From Engelhardtia mirabilis (lineage in GTDB: Bacteria; Planctomycetota; UBA1135; GCA-002686595), in contig NZ_CP036287.1 in the NCBI RefSeq assembly GCF_007748095.1, positions 3,472,001 to 3,536,000 on the forward strand: DNA of 64,000 nt, read 5' to 3'. The translations under genes and the position numbers were made by a program. The notes below the pieces were generated by a model. The model had not been told where the DNA came from. It saw only the letters and a list, made by a program, of their open reading frames with translations, and searched no databases. Below, piece after piece: positions 18,559 to 27,663 of this stretch (position 1 is its first letter; every line of letters starts with the position of its first letter).

Positions 18559-20628
18559 ATGAAGAAGCTCGTGATTGCAGGCCTCGCCCTGGCGGGCGCC
18601 GGCATCTGGGTCGGCGACCTCTCCGCCCACGGCGGCACCTACCGCGGACCCGGTGACACCGTTCCCCCTGGGGCCGGCGGCGGAGGCGGAAACGGCCCCC
18701 CCACCGGCGCCCCGACGGGTCCGGCCGGTGGAACGACCGGCGGAGGCACTCCCGGGCCAGTGGTCCCCGGCGGCACCACTGGCGGAACCCGCGGCGCCGG
18801 CACCACAGGCCTCACGGGGGCCAGCGAAGAGTCCCTCGACCTCTCGGCCTGGACCTTCTGGTGGGAGTTCAACAAGGACCCCTTCCTCAACCTGAAGGCG
18901 GCGATCGCCAATGGAAGCGGGACCACCGGCGGCATCGACTTCTTCCTCGGCACCGGCGAAGCGGATCAAGGCGACGTCACGCTGCTGCCGACCCAACGGC
19001 AGATCCGCGACGAGATCGTGCCGGCCCTCCTCGGTGCGCTCCGCACCGAGTCCAACCCGGACATCGTCACCGGCTGCCTGATCGCCCTGGCCAAGATCGG
19101 CGAAGCCACCGACGAGAACGGCGACAACGCCTTCGAGCAGGTCATCACCGGCTTCCTCGACAGCGGCAGCCAAGAGATCAGCGAGACGGCGGCCCTGGCC
19201 CTCGGCATCCTCGCCAGCAACCGGTCCGTCGATCTGCTCGAGGCCCTGGTGCGCGACAACAGCCTGGGCCAGAAGGCCGTGGGGTCCACCGAGGTCGACC
19301 CGAACTCGAGGGCCTTCGCCGCCTACGGCCTGGGCCTGCTCGGCAATCGCACCGGCGATCCCGCGGTTCGCGCCCGAATCGTGTCGATCCTGACGGACGT
19401 CCTGCCACGGGCGGAGCTGCTGGCGCGCCAGGACCTGGCCGTGGCGTGCGTGATCTCGATCGGGCTGACGCCCCTGGATCCGGGCGGTCTGCCGGCCGAG
19501 GGCGAAGGGATCGACCCGGCCGCCTCCCGCCAGCAGCAGATCGACTTCCTGCTCGAGTTCATGGTCGATCAGCGGCGCAACTTCATGTCCCGAGCCCACG
19601 TGCCGGCGGCGGTGGCGCGGCTCTTGGACGGCCTCGACGACGAGGCCTGCCGCAAGCGCGTGGTCGATCAGCTCCTGGTCCCCGTCGATCCGCGCAAGGG
19701 CAGCAAGTTCGCCGCCGAGCTGCGCCAGAGCTGCACCCAAGCCCTCGGCTTGATCGGCGATGCGGACGACGATCCGCTCGACCGGGAGATCCGCAAGGCG
19801 CTGATCGCGCAGGTGCCCGAACTCCAGGGGCAGTCGCGCAAGTTTGGCTTGATCTCCATGGCGAGGGTTGCCGCCAATCCCGGACAAGGAGCGGCCAACC
19901 TGGCGGCCAATCGCGCCGAGCTGACCAACGCCCTCGTGGCCGGCTTGCGTCGGACGAGCGGCGAGGATCAGTGGGCGGCACTAGCCCTGGGCCTGTACGG
20001 CTACCTTCTGAACCACCGCGACGAGGCTCCCGCCGCGGCCCTCGCCCAGGCCCTGCGAGAGCGCCTTGGCGCCTCCAGGTCGGGTGACGACATCGGGTCC
20101 ACTGCCGTCGCCGTGGGCCTGTTCGGCGACCTCGGTGCCCGGGATGGCCTGGTCGCTCTGCTGGAGGAGGTCAACGACCCCCAGACCCAAGGCTACGTCG
20201 CCCTCGGACTCGGCCTCTTGGGCGACAAGCGCGCCATCGAGCCGATCCAGAAGGTGCTCGACGACGCCGAGTACAAGCCGCAGCTCCTGCAGCAAGCGGC
20301 CACGGCCCTCGGGCTGCTCGGCTCGAAGCGCACCGTGGAGACCCTGGTGGAGATGCTCGACTCCGCGGGTTCCCTCTCCTCCCAGGCCGCCGCGGCCTCG
20401 GCCCTCGGCTTCATCGGCGACCGCAGTTCGGTCAGCCCGCTGATCGCGATGCTCCAGGACGACTCGCTCACGGAGACCGCCCGCGGCTTCGCCGCCGTCG
20501 CCCTGGGGATCGTGGCGGACAAGGAGGAACTGCCTTGGAACTCCAAGATCGCGTCCGACCTGAACTATCGGGCCAGCACTCCGACCCTCAACTCCATGAG
20601 CGGACGTGGGGTGCTCAACATCCTCTGA
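18559..20628 (+). CDS. secreted HEAT-repeat protein, paralogue 3
   Basis: 689 residues, near-copy of paralogue 1 in architecture. The ATG at 18559 starts a signal peptide (MKKLVIAGLALAGAGIWVG), giving a mature HGGTYRGPGDTVPPG; the longer upstream frame is rejected because it crosses the sigma-54 promoter and the preceding terminator. A Gly/Pro linker leads to WTFWWEFNKDPF at ~95-106, then HEAT-like repeats with conserved GSTEVDPNSRAFAAYGLGLL, and the EELPWNSK/NYRASTPTL ending. Exported, probably a helical scaffold for protein contacts. Followed by a hairpin at 20725, so it seems monocistronic. Conservation with paralogue 1 is highest in the first and last HEAT units. Confidence 0.87.
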   Translation: MKKLVIAGLALAGAGIWVGDLSAHGGTYRGPGDTVPPGAGGGGGNGPPTGAPTGPAGGTTGGGTPGPVVPGGTTGGTRGAGTTGLTGASEESLDLSAWTFWWEFNKDPFLNLKAAIANGSGTTGGIDFFLGTGEADQGDVTLLPTQRQIRDEIVPALLGALRTESNPDIVTGCLIALAKIGEATDENGDNAFEQVITGFLDSGSQEISETAALALGILASNRSVDLLEALVRDNSLGQKAVGSTEVDPNSRAFAAYGLGLLGNRTGDPAVRARIVSILTDVLPRAELLARQDLAVACVISIGLTPLDPGGLPAEGEGIDPAASRQQQIDFLLEFMVDQRRNFMSRAHVPAAVARLLDGLDDEACRKRVVDQLLVPVDPRKGSKFAAELRQSCTQALGLIGDADDDPLDREIRKALIAQVPELQGQSRKFGLISMARVAANPGQGAANLAANRAELTNALVAGLRRTSGEDQWAALALGLYGYLLNHRDEAPAAALAQALRERLGASRSGDDIGSTAVAVGLFGDLGARDGLVALLEEVNDPQTQGYVALGLGLLGDKRAIEPIQKVLDDAEYKPQLLQQAATALGLLGSKRTVETLVEMLDSAGSLSSQAAAASALGFIGDRSSVSPLIAMLQDDSLTETARGFAAVALGIVADKEELPWNSKIASDLNYRASTPTLNSMSGRGVLNIL

Positions 20629-20724
20629 GAGCAGGAGGGTAGCGGGCGGGGATTCGACGACCGGCGGTCGGCGCCTCGCGCGTACCCGCACGGCACCGGG
20701 GCATTGATCCGCATCCCGGCGCCC

Positions 20725-20756
20725 ACGGCGCGCCTGCATCCGTGCGGGCGCGCCGT
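20725..20756 (+). terminator. terminator after HEAT paralogue 3
   Basis: ACGGCGCGCC (20725-20734) and GGCGCGCCGT (20747-20756) form a perfect 10-bp stem over a 12-nt loop, followed by CTTCTC. The rest of the 20629-20987 gap shows only a degenerate -24/-12 match near 20939 (TGGTAC, five bases, TTGA). Confidence 0.6.
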
Positions 20757-20987
20757 CTTCTCAGGCCGGCGGCCTCGCGGGAGCGACGGCGTCCCCGAGT
20801 ATCCCCAGTCGAACCTGGACTGCCCGCCCCACGCCGGAGGTGCGCTCCGTCGAGCGGTTTCGCACACCGAGAACCGTCCGTGGGGCTTGCGAGACCCGGA
20901 GAATGTGCCCAGCCAGGTCTGGAAGGCCTATCCCGAGCGTGGTACGGAGTTTGATCGGGATCGGCCCGAGGGGCCCTGCCCCGCACC

Positions 20988-23255
20988 ATGCTTCGCCAAA
21001 CAGGAACCACCCTCGGGACCGAGATCCGAGCCGGGCATGAACCCGAGCTGCGGCCCCGCTTGGGTCCGACCCCGCAGGGCCGACCGAGGTTCCCGGTCCG
21101 TCCGCTGGGCTCATTCCTGCTGCTTGCCGCGGGCTTCGCGTGTGTGTCCCTGGCTCCCTCCGCCCTGGCCCAGCACGGTCAGCACCCGACCGGGGACCCC
21201 CTGCTCGACCCGGGCAGCCTCGGGCGCGAGCCCGGTACGCGCGTCGGTGGGAGCTCCGCTGGCTCGCCCCTGGGCGGTGGCAGCACGCCGACAACCCCAC
21301 TGGCTCCTCCCGGGAACGGCGCTCCCCCGGACGGGGCGGGCGGCACCGGCGGGAGTGGAGCGGGCTCCGGTGGACCGATCGTCCCCGGTGGCGGGGCCGG
21401 GATCCCGGGCACCCAGCCGCCGCTCGGTCCCGTCGTTGCAGCGACGGCGAGTTTCGACCTGCTCGGCGATGAAGCCCAGCCGTGGGAGCTCTGGTGGGAC
21501 CTGAACCGCCACCGCTACGTCGACGCCCGGGCCGATGCTCGCGCCGCGACCACCACGGGCAGCGCGGACTTCTTCCTCGGCACCGGTGAGAGCCTCGATG
21601 CGCCGGTCGCCACGCGGTCGCTGCCGACGGACCTGCTGCCCACCCTGCTCTTGGCCGCCTCCGACTCCGACCCGCGCCTCGCAGCGGAGGGTCTGCTGGC
21701 CCTGGGCGAGCTCTCCGAGCGCTTCGCGGGCGATCCTGACGCGCACATTTCGATCCGCGCGGTGCTCGCTTCCCGCGCGACCGACCCGAGCCTGTTCGTG
21801 GCCGACGCGGCGGTCCAGGCCCTGGCCATCGGCGCTGGCGACGGGGATCTCTCGCTCCTGGCGGCGCTGCTCCTGGATGAGCCGGTGGGTCGCGAGTTCC
21901 AAGGCGGGGGCGAAGTCTCCCCCATCCGCCGCGGCTACGCGGCCCTCGGCCTGGGTCGCTTGGGCGCCACCACGGCGCGCGAGGACGTGCGTCGCCTGGC
22001 GGCCCACTACCTGATCCGCGGCTACGAGAGCGCCCCCCGCAATCGTCAGGACCTCGCCGCCACCTGCCTGGTGGCCATGGCCCAGATTCCCCTCGAGCGC
22101 ACTGGCCTGCGTGATCCGGGCGGGATTCCCGAGCCCCCGAACTACTCCAGGCTGGCGCTGCTGCGCTACCTCGTCGGCCTGGTGGAGAACCGCCGACGCC
22201 TGGACGACACCGTACTGGCCCACCTTCCGTCGGCGGTGGCCATCGCGGCCTCCGGTCTCTCCCGCGACGAGCGCGACGAGCTCTCGTCCGGATTGGCCGC
22301 ACCGCTGCTCGACGTGCTCGAGCGCCCGCGTCGCGAGCCCGACACCTTCGTGCGCCACGCAGCCCTCGCGGCCGGGGCCCTGGGCGACTGGGACGACGAC
22401 CGCGTGGACGACGAGCTGCGCGACGCGCTGATCGAGCTGTTCGACGCCGCGGACGCCCACACCCGCGCCTGCGCCATGCTGGGCCTGGGCTCGATGCTGG
22501 GCAATCCCGGCTCGACCGCACCCGGCGAGGGCTTCGGCAAGGCGAGCGAGGCGCTGCTCGAGGTCGTCACCCGTGGGAGTGCCGCCGACCGTCCTTCGGC
22601 CGCCATCGCCCTCGGCGTGGCTGGTGCAGCCCTGCGCGACCACGGGGAGCTGGTCCCCAGCCGCTGGGTGATCACGATTCGCGCTGCCTTGGTGCAGGCG
22701 AAATCGGCCCAGGAGCGGGTGGCCCTGTGCCTGGCGGCAGGCCTGTTGGGCGACACGGGCGCGGAATCCGCAATCGTCGGCGCCTACGAGCGAGTGGCCG
22801 AGAAGCGAGACCGCAGTCGGATCGCCGTGGCCCTGGGCCTGCTCGGGTCTCGCGAAGCGATCAAGCGTCTGCGTGACGACCTGGACGGCGACCTCGCGGA
22901 CCGTATTGCCACGCGCCGCACCGCCGAGGCCTCGGCGCTGTGTGGCGACGTCAACGTGGCGGCCCGCTTGACAGCGATGTTGCAGGCGAGCTCCTCACGG
23001 GTCGCGAACATTTCTCTGCTCGACGCCATGGCGGAGGTCGGTGACGACGACCTGCTGCCGCTGTTGATCGAGCAGGTGGGCGACGAGAACGTGGACTCGG
23101 GTCAGCGCTCGCGAGCCGTCCGCGCCATCGCGCGCATCGCCGATGGAGAGGACCTGCCTTGGATCGCGCCCTACACGGCGCTGGTCACGGTTCCCGGTGC
23201 AGCGGCCGCGCTGTTCGTGGGCGACGGCACGGGAGCCCTCGAGCGCCTGCCCTGA
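20988..23255 (+). CDS. secreted HEAT-repeat protein, paralogue 4 (most divergent)
   Basis: 755 residues. The first ~40 residues are basic, followed by a hydrophobic signal segment (FLLLAAGFACVSLAPSALA) and a mature HGQHPTGDPLLDPG, reminiscent of the HGG start of paralogues 1 and 3. A Gly/Pro linker leads to ELWWDLNRHRY, the degenerate WWEFN block, then HEAT-like repeats (YAALGLGRLGATTAREDVR, VALGLLGSREAIKRL) and EDLPWIAP in place of EELPWNSK. The length and order of parts match the other three, so it belongs to the same family. The start could be further in, just before the signal segment, since ~40 residues is long for an n-region. Convergent with the leftward MFS fusion; only 51 bp separate the stops. 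Confidence 0.8.
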   Translation: MLRQTGTTLGTEIRAGHEPELRPRLGPTPQGRPRFPVRPLGSFLLLAAGFACVSLAPSALAQHGQHPTGDPLLDPGSLGREPGTRVGGSSAGSPLGGGSTPTTPLAPPGNGAPPDGAGGTGGSGAGSGGPIVPGGGAGIPGTQPPLGPVVAATASFDLLGDEAQPWELWWDLNRHRYVDARADARAATTTGSADFFLGTGESLDAPVATRSLPTDLLPTLLLAASDSDPRLAAEGLLALGELSERFAGDPDAHISIRAVLASRATDPSLFVADAAVQALAIGAGDGDLSLLAALLLDEPVGREFQGGGEVSPIRRGYAALGLGRLGATTAREDVRRLAAHYLIRGYESAPRNRQDLAATCLVAMAQIPLERTGLRDPGGIPEPPNYSRLALLRYLVGLVENRRRLDDTVLAHLPSAVAIAASGLSRDERDELSSGLAAPLLDVLERPRREPDTFVRHAALAAGALGDWDDDRVDDELRDALIELFDAADAHTRACAMLGLGSMLGNPGSTAPGEGFGKASEALLEVVTRGSAADRPSAAIALGVAGAALRDHGELVPSRWVITIRAALVQAKSAQERVALCLAAGLLGDTGAESAIVGAYERVAEKRDRSRIAVALGLLGSREAIKRLRDDLDGDLADRIATRRTAEASALCGDVNVAARLTAMLQASSSRVANISLLDAMAEVGDDDLLPLLIEQVGDENVDSGQRSRAVRAIARIADGEDLPWIAPYTALVTVPGAAAALFVGDGTGALERLP

Positions 23256-23306
23256 GCTGAGCTCTCCGCCTCGCGCGCGGGCCAGCCGGCGCGGCTGCGC
23301 CCGTGC

Positions 23307-25454
23307 TCACACCTTGCGGCGTCGCGTGGCGAGCACACCGCCCATCAGGGCCAGTCCACCAAGTCCGACGAGCGCTGTGCCGCGTCCTCGCTCCGTCGCT
23401 CGGTTGCGCGCGTCCTCGCGGGCGATGGACTCCGACAGCCAGCCACGGTTCTCCTCCAGGCGCGCCCGCCACCACTGCTCCGCAGTGGCGTCCAGCTCCA
23501 CCGCTCCCAGGCCGGCGTCCAAGGCATCCAAGTGCGGTGCCGCGGCCCGCGGTCGTCCGGCGGCCAGGGCCACGGCGGCGCAGCGCAATTCGAGCTCCAG
23601 GTCACCCGGTTGCAGTTGCAGTCCGAGCGACGCGCAGGCATAGGCGCGTTCGAGGGAACCGGCGCCCTGATAGACCCGGCTGGCTTCGCGCGCGGACTCC
23701 AGGTCCATCGTCGTCTCCGCGCCCAGCAGCTCGGCCGTCGCCGAACGCCCGAAGGCGGGTCCGGGAAGTTGATGGGCCGCCGCGGCCGCGAGGGAGGCGC
23801 GCTGCAACGCGAGCAGTGGCGTGCGATCGTCCGTCAGCGGCGCCGCCCCACCGGCGGGGAAACGCCGCGTGGCGCCGGGAACCTCGCGCGGCGCAAGCAA
23901 CGCGTCGATGACGGGCTCGCCGGACTTCCAGAACGAGCCGGCAGGATCCGGCAACCCCGCGCCGCGGCGCGCGACGAGAGTCACGTTGCGTGCGCCGGGG
24001 ACGTCGAGGGCCAACACCTCCGAGTCGAAGGCGGACGCGATCGTCGCACCCAAGGCGTCCACGAGCGGATCCTGCAAGCCGAAGGCTCCGACGTTGACGG
24101 TCAGCCAACCACCGGGCGAGAGGTGCCGCGCGAGCTGGTCGAAGAACTCGACCGTGCCCAGGTGCGGCGGGATCTCGACCTGATTGGCATAGGTGTCGAG
24201 CACGATCTGGTCGTAGGGACCGACCAGGGGCAGCAGCGCCGCGCGGGCATCCAAGCCCGCGTGCACCGCGAGCGAGGCATCGGTTGTAGGCAGGTCGAGG
24301 AACTCGCGCGCCAGTTCCACCACCGCGGGGTCCAGCTCGACGCCGTCGCCGACCAACTTGGTCCGAAGCGGCACGGAACCCTCGAGCACCCGCCAGGCTG
24401 TTCCGGCCCCGAGGCCGAGCAGCAGCACGTTCCAACGCTCCGGGGTCGCACCTCGCTCGGCCGCGGTCCACCAGGGAGGCAGGGCGAAGTCGTTGTAGTA
24501 GTAGCCGTAGGGCAGCAGGCCGGCCTGGTCCTGCCACACGGATTGGAACGAATCGCTGCGTTCGTTGACCTCGAGCCTACGCCGCACCGGCTCGCCCGAG
24601 GGCACTTCGACCACCCGCACCCGCTGGTAGCGCGACTCGAGGACTCCCAGGAGGCGCCGACCGGAGGGGTCGACCGCGCCGACCTCCGACGCTGGATCCG
24701 GCCCCAAGAGTGCCGTCCCCGTCGCGCCGAAGACGGCCAGGGCGCCGACGGCTCCGGCAATCCGGGCGCCGCGGTCGGCCGCGCCGACGATCAGGCCCGC
24801 TGCTCCCAGAGCCAGGCCGGCGACGGCGAAGGTCCCGGACACTCCGAGGCTCGGAAGGGCCAGGTGGCTGGTCAGGAACGTGCCCGCCAGGCTGCCCAGG
24901 GTCGACACGGCCAGGACGAGGCCCCCGGCGGTACCGGCGTGTCCCCCACGCCGGCGTTGAATCGACTCGACGGCAAGGGGTCCGACCGCACCCAGGATCG
25001 CAGCCGGGGGCAGGAACAGGGACAGGGATGCCGCGAGGCTGCCCCAAGTCAGCACCGCGCTGGCCTCGGCGAGGGCCAGGTCGGCGGGCAGGAAGTAGCT
25101 ACATACGGCAGTGCAGGCCCAGGGCAACGCCACGGTGAATGCCGCGCCGAGACCCAGGGCGAGGGCCAGCCAAGTGGCGGGCCTGCGCCCGGCCGCCAAC
25201 CGAGCGCCGAGGAGATAGCCGAGGGTCAAGGCCGCCAGGACAGTCCCCAGCACGTTGGTCCAAACGGTCAAGCTGCTCCCGAACCAGGGTGCGATCAAGC
25301 GCACGGCGGCCAGCTCGACCGTCATCACGCCCGCCCCACCCACTGCGGCGGCCGTCAGGACGACGAACCCCGGGGGTGCGCTGGACGCACGCCCGGGGCC
25401 GTACTCGTTCTGCCCGGGAGCGCGGCCGCCGGGGCCATCGGCCGGTGAGTTCAC
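23307..25454 (-). CDS. MFS-like membrane protein fused to spermidine-synthase-like domain
   Basis: 715 residues. The first ~235 are strongly hydrophobic with several membrane helices (VGGAGVMTVELAAVRLIAPW; LGTVLAALTLGYLLGARLA), as in the family of membrane-bound spermidine-synthase-like proteins. A soluble methyltransferase-fold domain follows, with the SAM-type motif NVLLLGLGAGTAWRVLEG, then VELDPAVVELA and LDTYANQVEIPPHL. The aminopropyl-transfer Asp region is not clearly kept, so the reaction is uncertain. A TPR-like stretch follows, and the last residues (GLGGLALMGGVLATRRRKV) form a membrane segment with a basic end, like a C-terminal sorting tail. GTG start at 25454, 13 bp after the previous stop, so probably one transcript with the upstream hydrolase-like gene. 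Confidence 0.75.
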   Translation of the reverse strand: MNSPADGPGGRAPGQNEYGPGRASSAPPGFVVLTAAAVGGAGVMTVELAAVRLIAPWFGSSLTVWTNVLGTVLAALTLGYLLGARLAAGRRPATWLALALGLGAAFTVALPWACTAVCSYFLPADLALAEASAVLTWGSLAASLSLFLPPAAILGAVGPLAVESIQRRRGGHAGTAGGLVLAVSTLGSLAGTFLTSHLALPSLGVSGTFAVAGLALGAAGLIVGAADRGARIAGAVGALAVFGATGTALLGPDPASEVGAVDPSGRRLLGVLESRYQRVRVVEVPSGEPVRRRLEVNERSDSFQSVWQDQAGLLPYGYYYNDFALPPWWTAAERGATPERWNVLLLGLGAGTAWRVLEGSVPLRTKLVGDGVELDPAVVELAREFLDLPTTDASLAVHAGLDARAALLPLVGPYDQIVLDTYANQVEIPPHLGTVEFFDQLARHLSPGGWLTVNVGAFGLQDPLVDALGATIASAFDSEVLALDVPGARNVTLVARRGAGLPDPAGSFWKSGEPVIDALLAPREVPGATRRFPAGGAAPLTDDRTPLLALQRASLAAAAAHQLPGPAFGRSATAELLGAETTMDLESAREASRVYQGAGSLERAYACASLGLQLQPGDLELELRCAAVALAAGRPRAAAPHLDALDAGLGAVELDATAEQWWRARLEENRGWLSESIAREDARNRATERGRGTALVGLGGLALMGGVLATRRRKV

Positions 25455-25467
25455 GGGCAGCCCGCGA

Positions 25468-26715
25468 TCACTCGGCCTCGGGCACGTCGTAGGCCCGCGA
25501 GGCGGTGTAGATCCGACCCGGATCGCCGCTGCGATACACGCGGTCGAGCAAGAGGTTCAGCTTGCGTTCGAGCTGGGTCTCATGCTCCACGCCGTTCAGC
25601 ACCACCCGCACCGGCCGGTCCAGGTCCACCAGTCGATCGTTCAAGTAGACCGTCACGCGGGTCATGCCCACCACCTGCAGGGTGATGGTGTTCGACTCCC
25701 GATCGGCCTCAGCGATCACGCTGGTGCCCTCGACGTCGGTGTCGACCCCTTCGGCGTTGATCCAGAAGCAGCCGGTGCTGAAATCGGTGCGCGGCGTGAA
25801 GGAGACCTTGGTGGGGTTGGCGGAGCGCCTCTGCCCGGAGAGCCAGATCCATGCTCCCGCGGCGTCGGTCGACCCTTCGACCGTGCAGTTCTCGTAGCCC
25901 AACTTGCCGATTGCCTCCGCAAAGGAATCGGCGCCGGAGCTGCCACTGATCCACAGGGTCGCGATGGTCGAGAAGTTCTCGGCGGGTGTCGCGCCCACGT
26001 CGCCAGCACGGCCGACAACCGCAGCGAAGCGATCGGGGAACAGCGAGGCGACCTCGGCCACCACCGCCACCCCAGCGCCCTTGCCCGCCAGGTAGACGCG
26101 GTTGGAGTCGACCGAGTAGGTCCGCAGGGCGGAACCCATGGCAACCATGACCGATTGCAGCCCGCCCGCCTCGTTGACGGCGTTGGTCCAATCGCTCACA
26201 TCGGGCGGCATGTGAACCGCGACGATCACGGCCTCGGTGGCGGCACCGGTGCTCAGCCAGTCGTCGCGCAGGTGGTCGTCCGCCTTCTGACCCGCGTCGG
26301 GAACCGTGAGCACCAGGGGGTAGGGACCGCTGTCGAACTTGTAGTCCTTCGGCGCGTGCACGCTCATCTCGATGCCGCGCTCTTCCTCCTGGCTGATCTT
26401 GCCCTTGCCGGGTACCCGATCCTCGCCATCCGCCGCTTGGACCATGACCAGCTCGAGGTCCTCGACCATCGCAAGGATCGGCGCCTTGGCCTTCTTCTCG
26501 AGCTTCTCGACCGTCTCCTCCAGGTCGCCGCGCGCCTCGAGGGTGCCCTTCTCCTCCTTGAAGGCCTTGTAGTAGTCCGCGACGGCCGCAGCGAGCTTCT
26601 TGTGATCGCTCTTGGCGAGTTGCAAGTCGAAGGCAATGGCACGCAGCGGCGCGGCCAGAGCAACTGTCGAGAAGGCGAGGGTAGCCGCGAGGGCCGGGAG
26701 ACTCAGTCGTCGCAT
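25468..26715 (-). CDS. secreted alpha/beta-hydrolase-fold protein, nucleophile missing
   Basis: 415 residues. The ATG at 26715 starts a signal peptide (MRRLSLPALAATLAFSTVALA); the frame continues upstream through a tandem repeat but that part is not signal-like. After a Lys/Glu-rich coiled-coil region (EETVEKLEKKAKA) comes an esterase/PHB-depolymerase-like core: PLVLTVPDAG, EAVIVAVHMP, then RVYLAGKGAGVAVVAEVA where the nucleophile elbow should be G-x-S-x-G. Here it is G-K-G-A-G, so the catalytic Ser is absent; I read the codons as GGC AAG GGC GCT GGG. Probably a non-catalytic binding protein. Lies between the TPR gene and the MFS fusion on one strand. Confidence 0.7.
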   Translation of the reverse strand: MRRLSLPALAATLAFSTVALAAPLRAIAFDLQLAKSDHKKLAAAVADYYKAFKEEKGTLEARGDLEETVEKLEKKAKAPILAMVEDLELVMVQAADGEDRVPGKGKISQEEERGIEMSVHAPKDYKFDSGPYPLVLTVPDAGQKADDHLRDDWLSTGAATEAVIVAVHMPPDVSDWTNAVNEAGGLQSVMVAMGSALRTYSVDSNRVYLAGKGAGVAVVAEVASLFPDRFAAVVGRAGDVGATPAENFSTIATLWISGSSGADSFAEAIGKLGYENCTVEGSTDAAGAWIWLSGQRRSANPTKVSFTPRTDFSTGCFWINAEGVDTDVEGTSVIAEADRESNTITLQVVGMTRVTVYLNDRLVDLDRPVRVVLNGVEHETQLERKLNLLLDRVYRSGDPGRIYTASRAYDVPEAE

Positions 26716-26717
26716 GG

Positions 26718-26771
26718 TCACTGGGTCGATTGGGGTCACTGGGTCGATTGGGGTCACTGGGTCGATTGGGG
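26718..26771. repeat. three perfect 18-bp tandem repeats at a start codon
   Basis: TCACTGGGTCGATTGGGG occurs three times without change (26718-26735, 26736-26753, 26754-26771), ending two bases before the ATG of the hydrolase-like gene. The repeats occupy the place of the ribosome-binding site, so copy number could change translation. Eighteen bases is also a multiple of three, so an upstream in-frame start would stay in frame. Confidence 0.95.
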
Positions 26772-26958
26772 AAGTCGTCGGTCGGCGTCCGACCCCGCTG
26801 ACATGGTCACCGGGGGCAGCCGGGGCATCCAGGGTCGGGGCCGCATTATCACGGACGCGGGCGGCTCGCGTCAGCCGTTCGTCGCACAGGCCAGTCCACT
26901 CTTAGGCCGCGATGCCGCTCTGGTCCCGTCTCGAGGGGCCAACTCGAATCCGCGGCCC

Positions 26959-27663
26959 CTAGTGAGGCGCGTCGACCAGTTGCGTCGCGGCCCAACCCCG
27001 CAGGGCCCAAGCGTGGGGTTCCGGACCCGCCAACCCTGGTCTGAAGGCTGCCCGCGCCGCCTGCAAGTCACCCGCCAGCAGCAACAGGCGGGCCATCGAG
27101 AGGCCTGCATTCTGGGACCCATACCGCACTGCCCGCGCCAGGTGACGCCTGGCCAGGCGGGTTTCGCCGTTCCCCAGCCGCAGCAGGCCCCGGTGGTTCC
27201 AGAGCGCGGCATCGCGCGGTTCCAACTCGAGCTGCTCGCCCAGCAGCCGATCGGCCTCTTCGATTCGACCCAGGTCGCCCAGGGTAAGAGCCGCGTTGAT
27301 CACGCTCCATTCCGCCCGGACCCGGCGCTGCAGGGCCACTTGCAGCTCCGCGGCGGCTTCCCGATGGTGAGCGGCGAGGATCGCCTGCCCCAGCTCGAAC
27401 GCCTGCACCTGAACTGCCTGGGTCGGCGCGCCCTGGCCGGCGTCGAGCAGCTCGACGGCGAGACCGCCCGCCGCCAGTAGGTCGGACTCCGCCAGCGCCT
27501 TCACCTGTTCCCAGTCGCTGGCCTGCTCCCCGTCTTGCTGGTCGAGCCCAGGTTTCGACGGCTGCGACGACGTCCCGCCCGAGGGCTGCGAGAGCGCGAC
27601 CGCCACAGGAGCCAGCCCCAGGATCAAGCCGGCCAGCACGCGGCGCGGACTCAGTTGCCCCAA
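26959..27663 (-). CDS. secreted TPR-repeat protein
   Basis: About 234 residues. Residues ~8-25 are hydrophobic and fit a signal peptide (VLAGLILGLAPVAVAL). The rest carries TPR-like helix pairs, for example LGRIEEADRLLGEQLELEPR followed by AALWNHRGLLRLGNGE, typical of protein-protein interaction modules. No enzymatic motif. The TTG at 27663 overlaps the purM stop by 13 bases; a GTG at 27639, twelve bases after the purM stop, is an equally good start and begins closer to the signal peptide. Same strand and order as purM, so probably co-transcribed, although no metabolic link is evident. Confidence 0.65.
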   Translation of the reverse strand: MGQLSPRRVLAGLILGLAPVAVALSQPSGGTSSQPSKPGLDQQDGEQASDWEQVKALAESDLLAAGGLAVELLDAGQGAPTQAVQVQAFELGQAILAAHHREAAAELQVALQRRVRAEWSVINAALTLGDLGRIEEADRLLGEQLELEPRDAALWNHRGLLRLGNGETRLARRHLARAVRYGSQNAGLSMARLLLLAGDLQAARAAFRPGLAGPEPHAWALRGWAATQLVDAPH

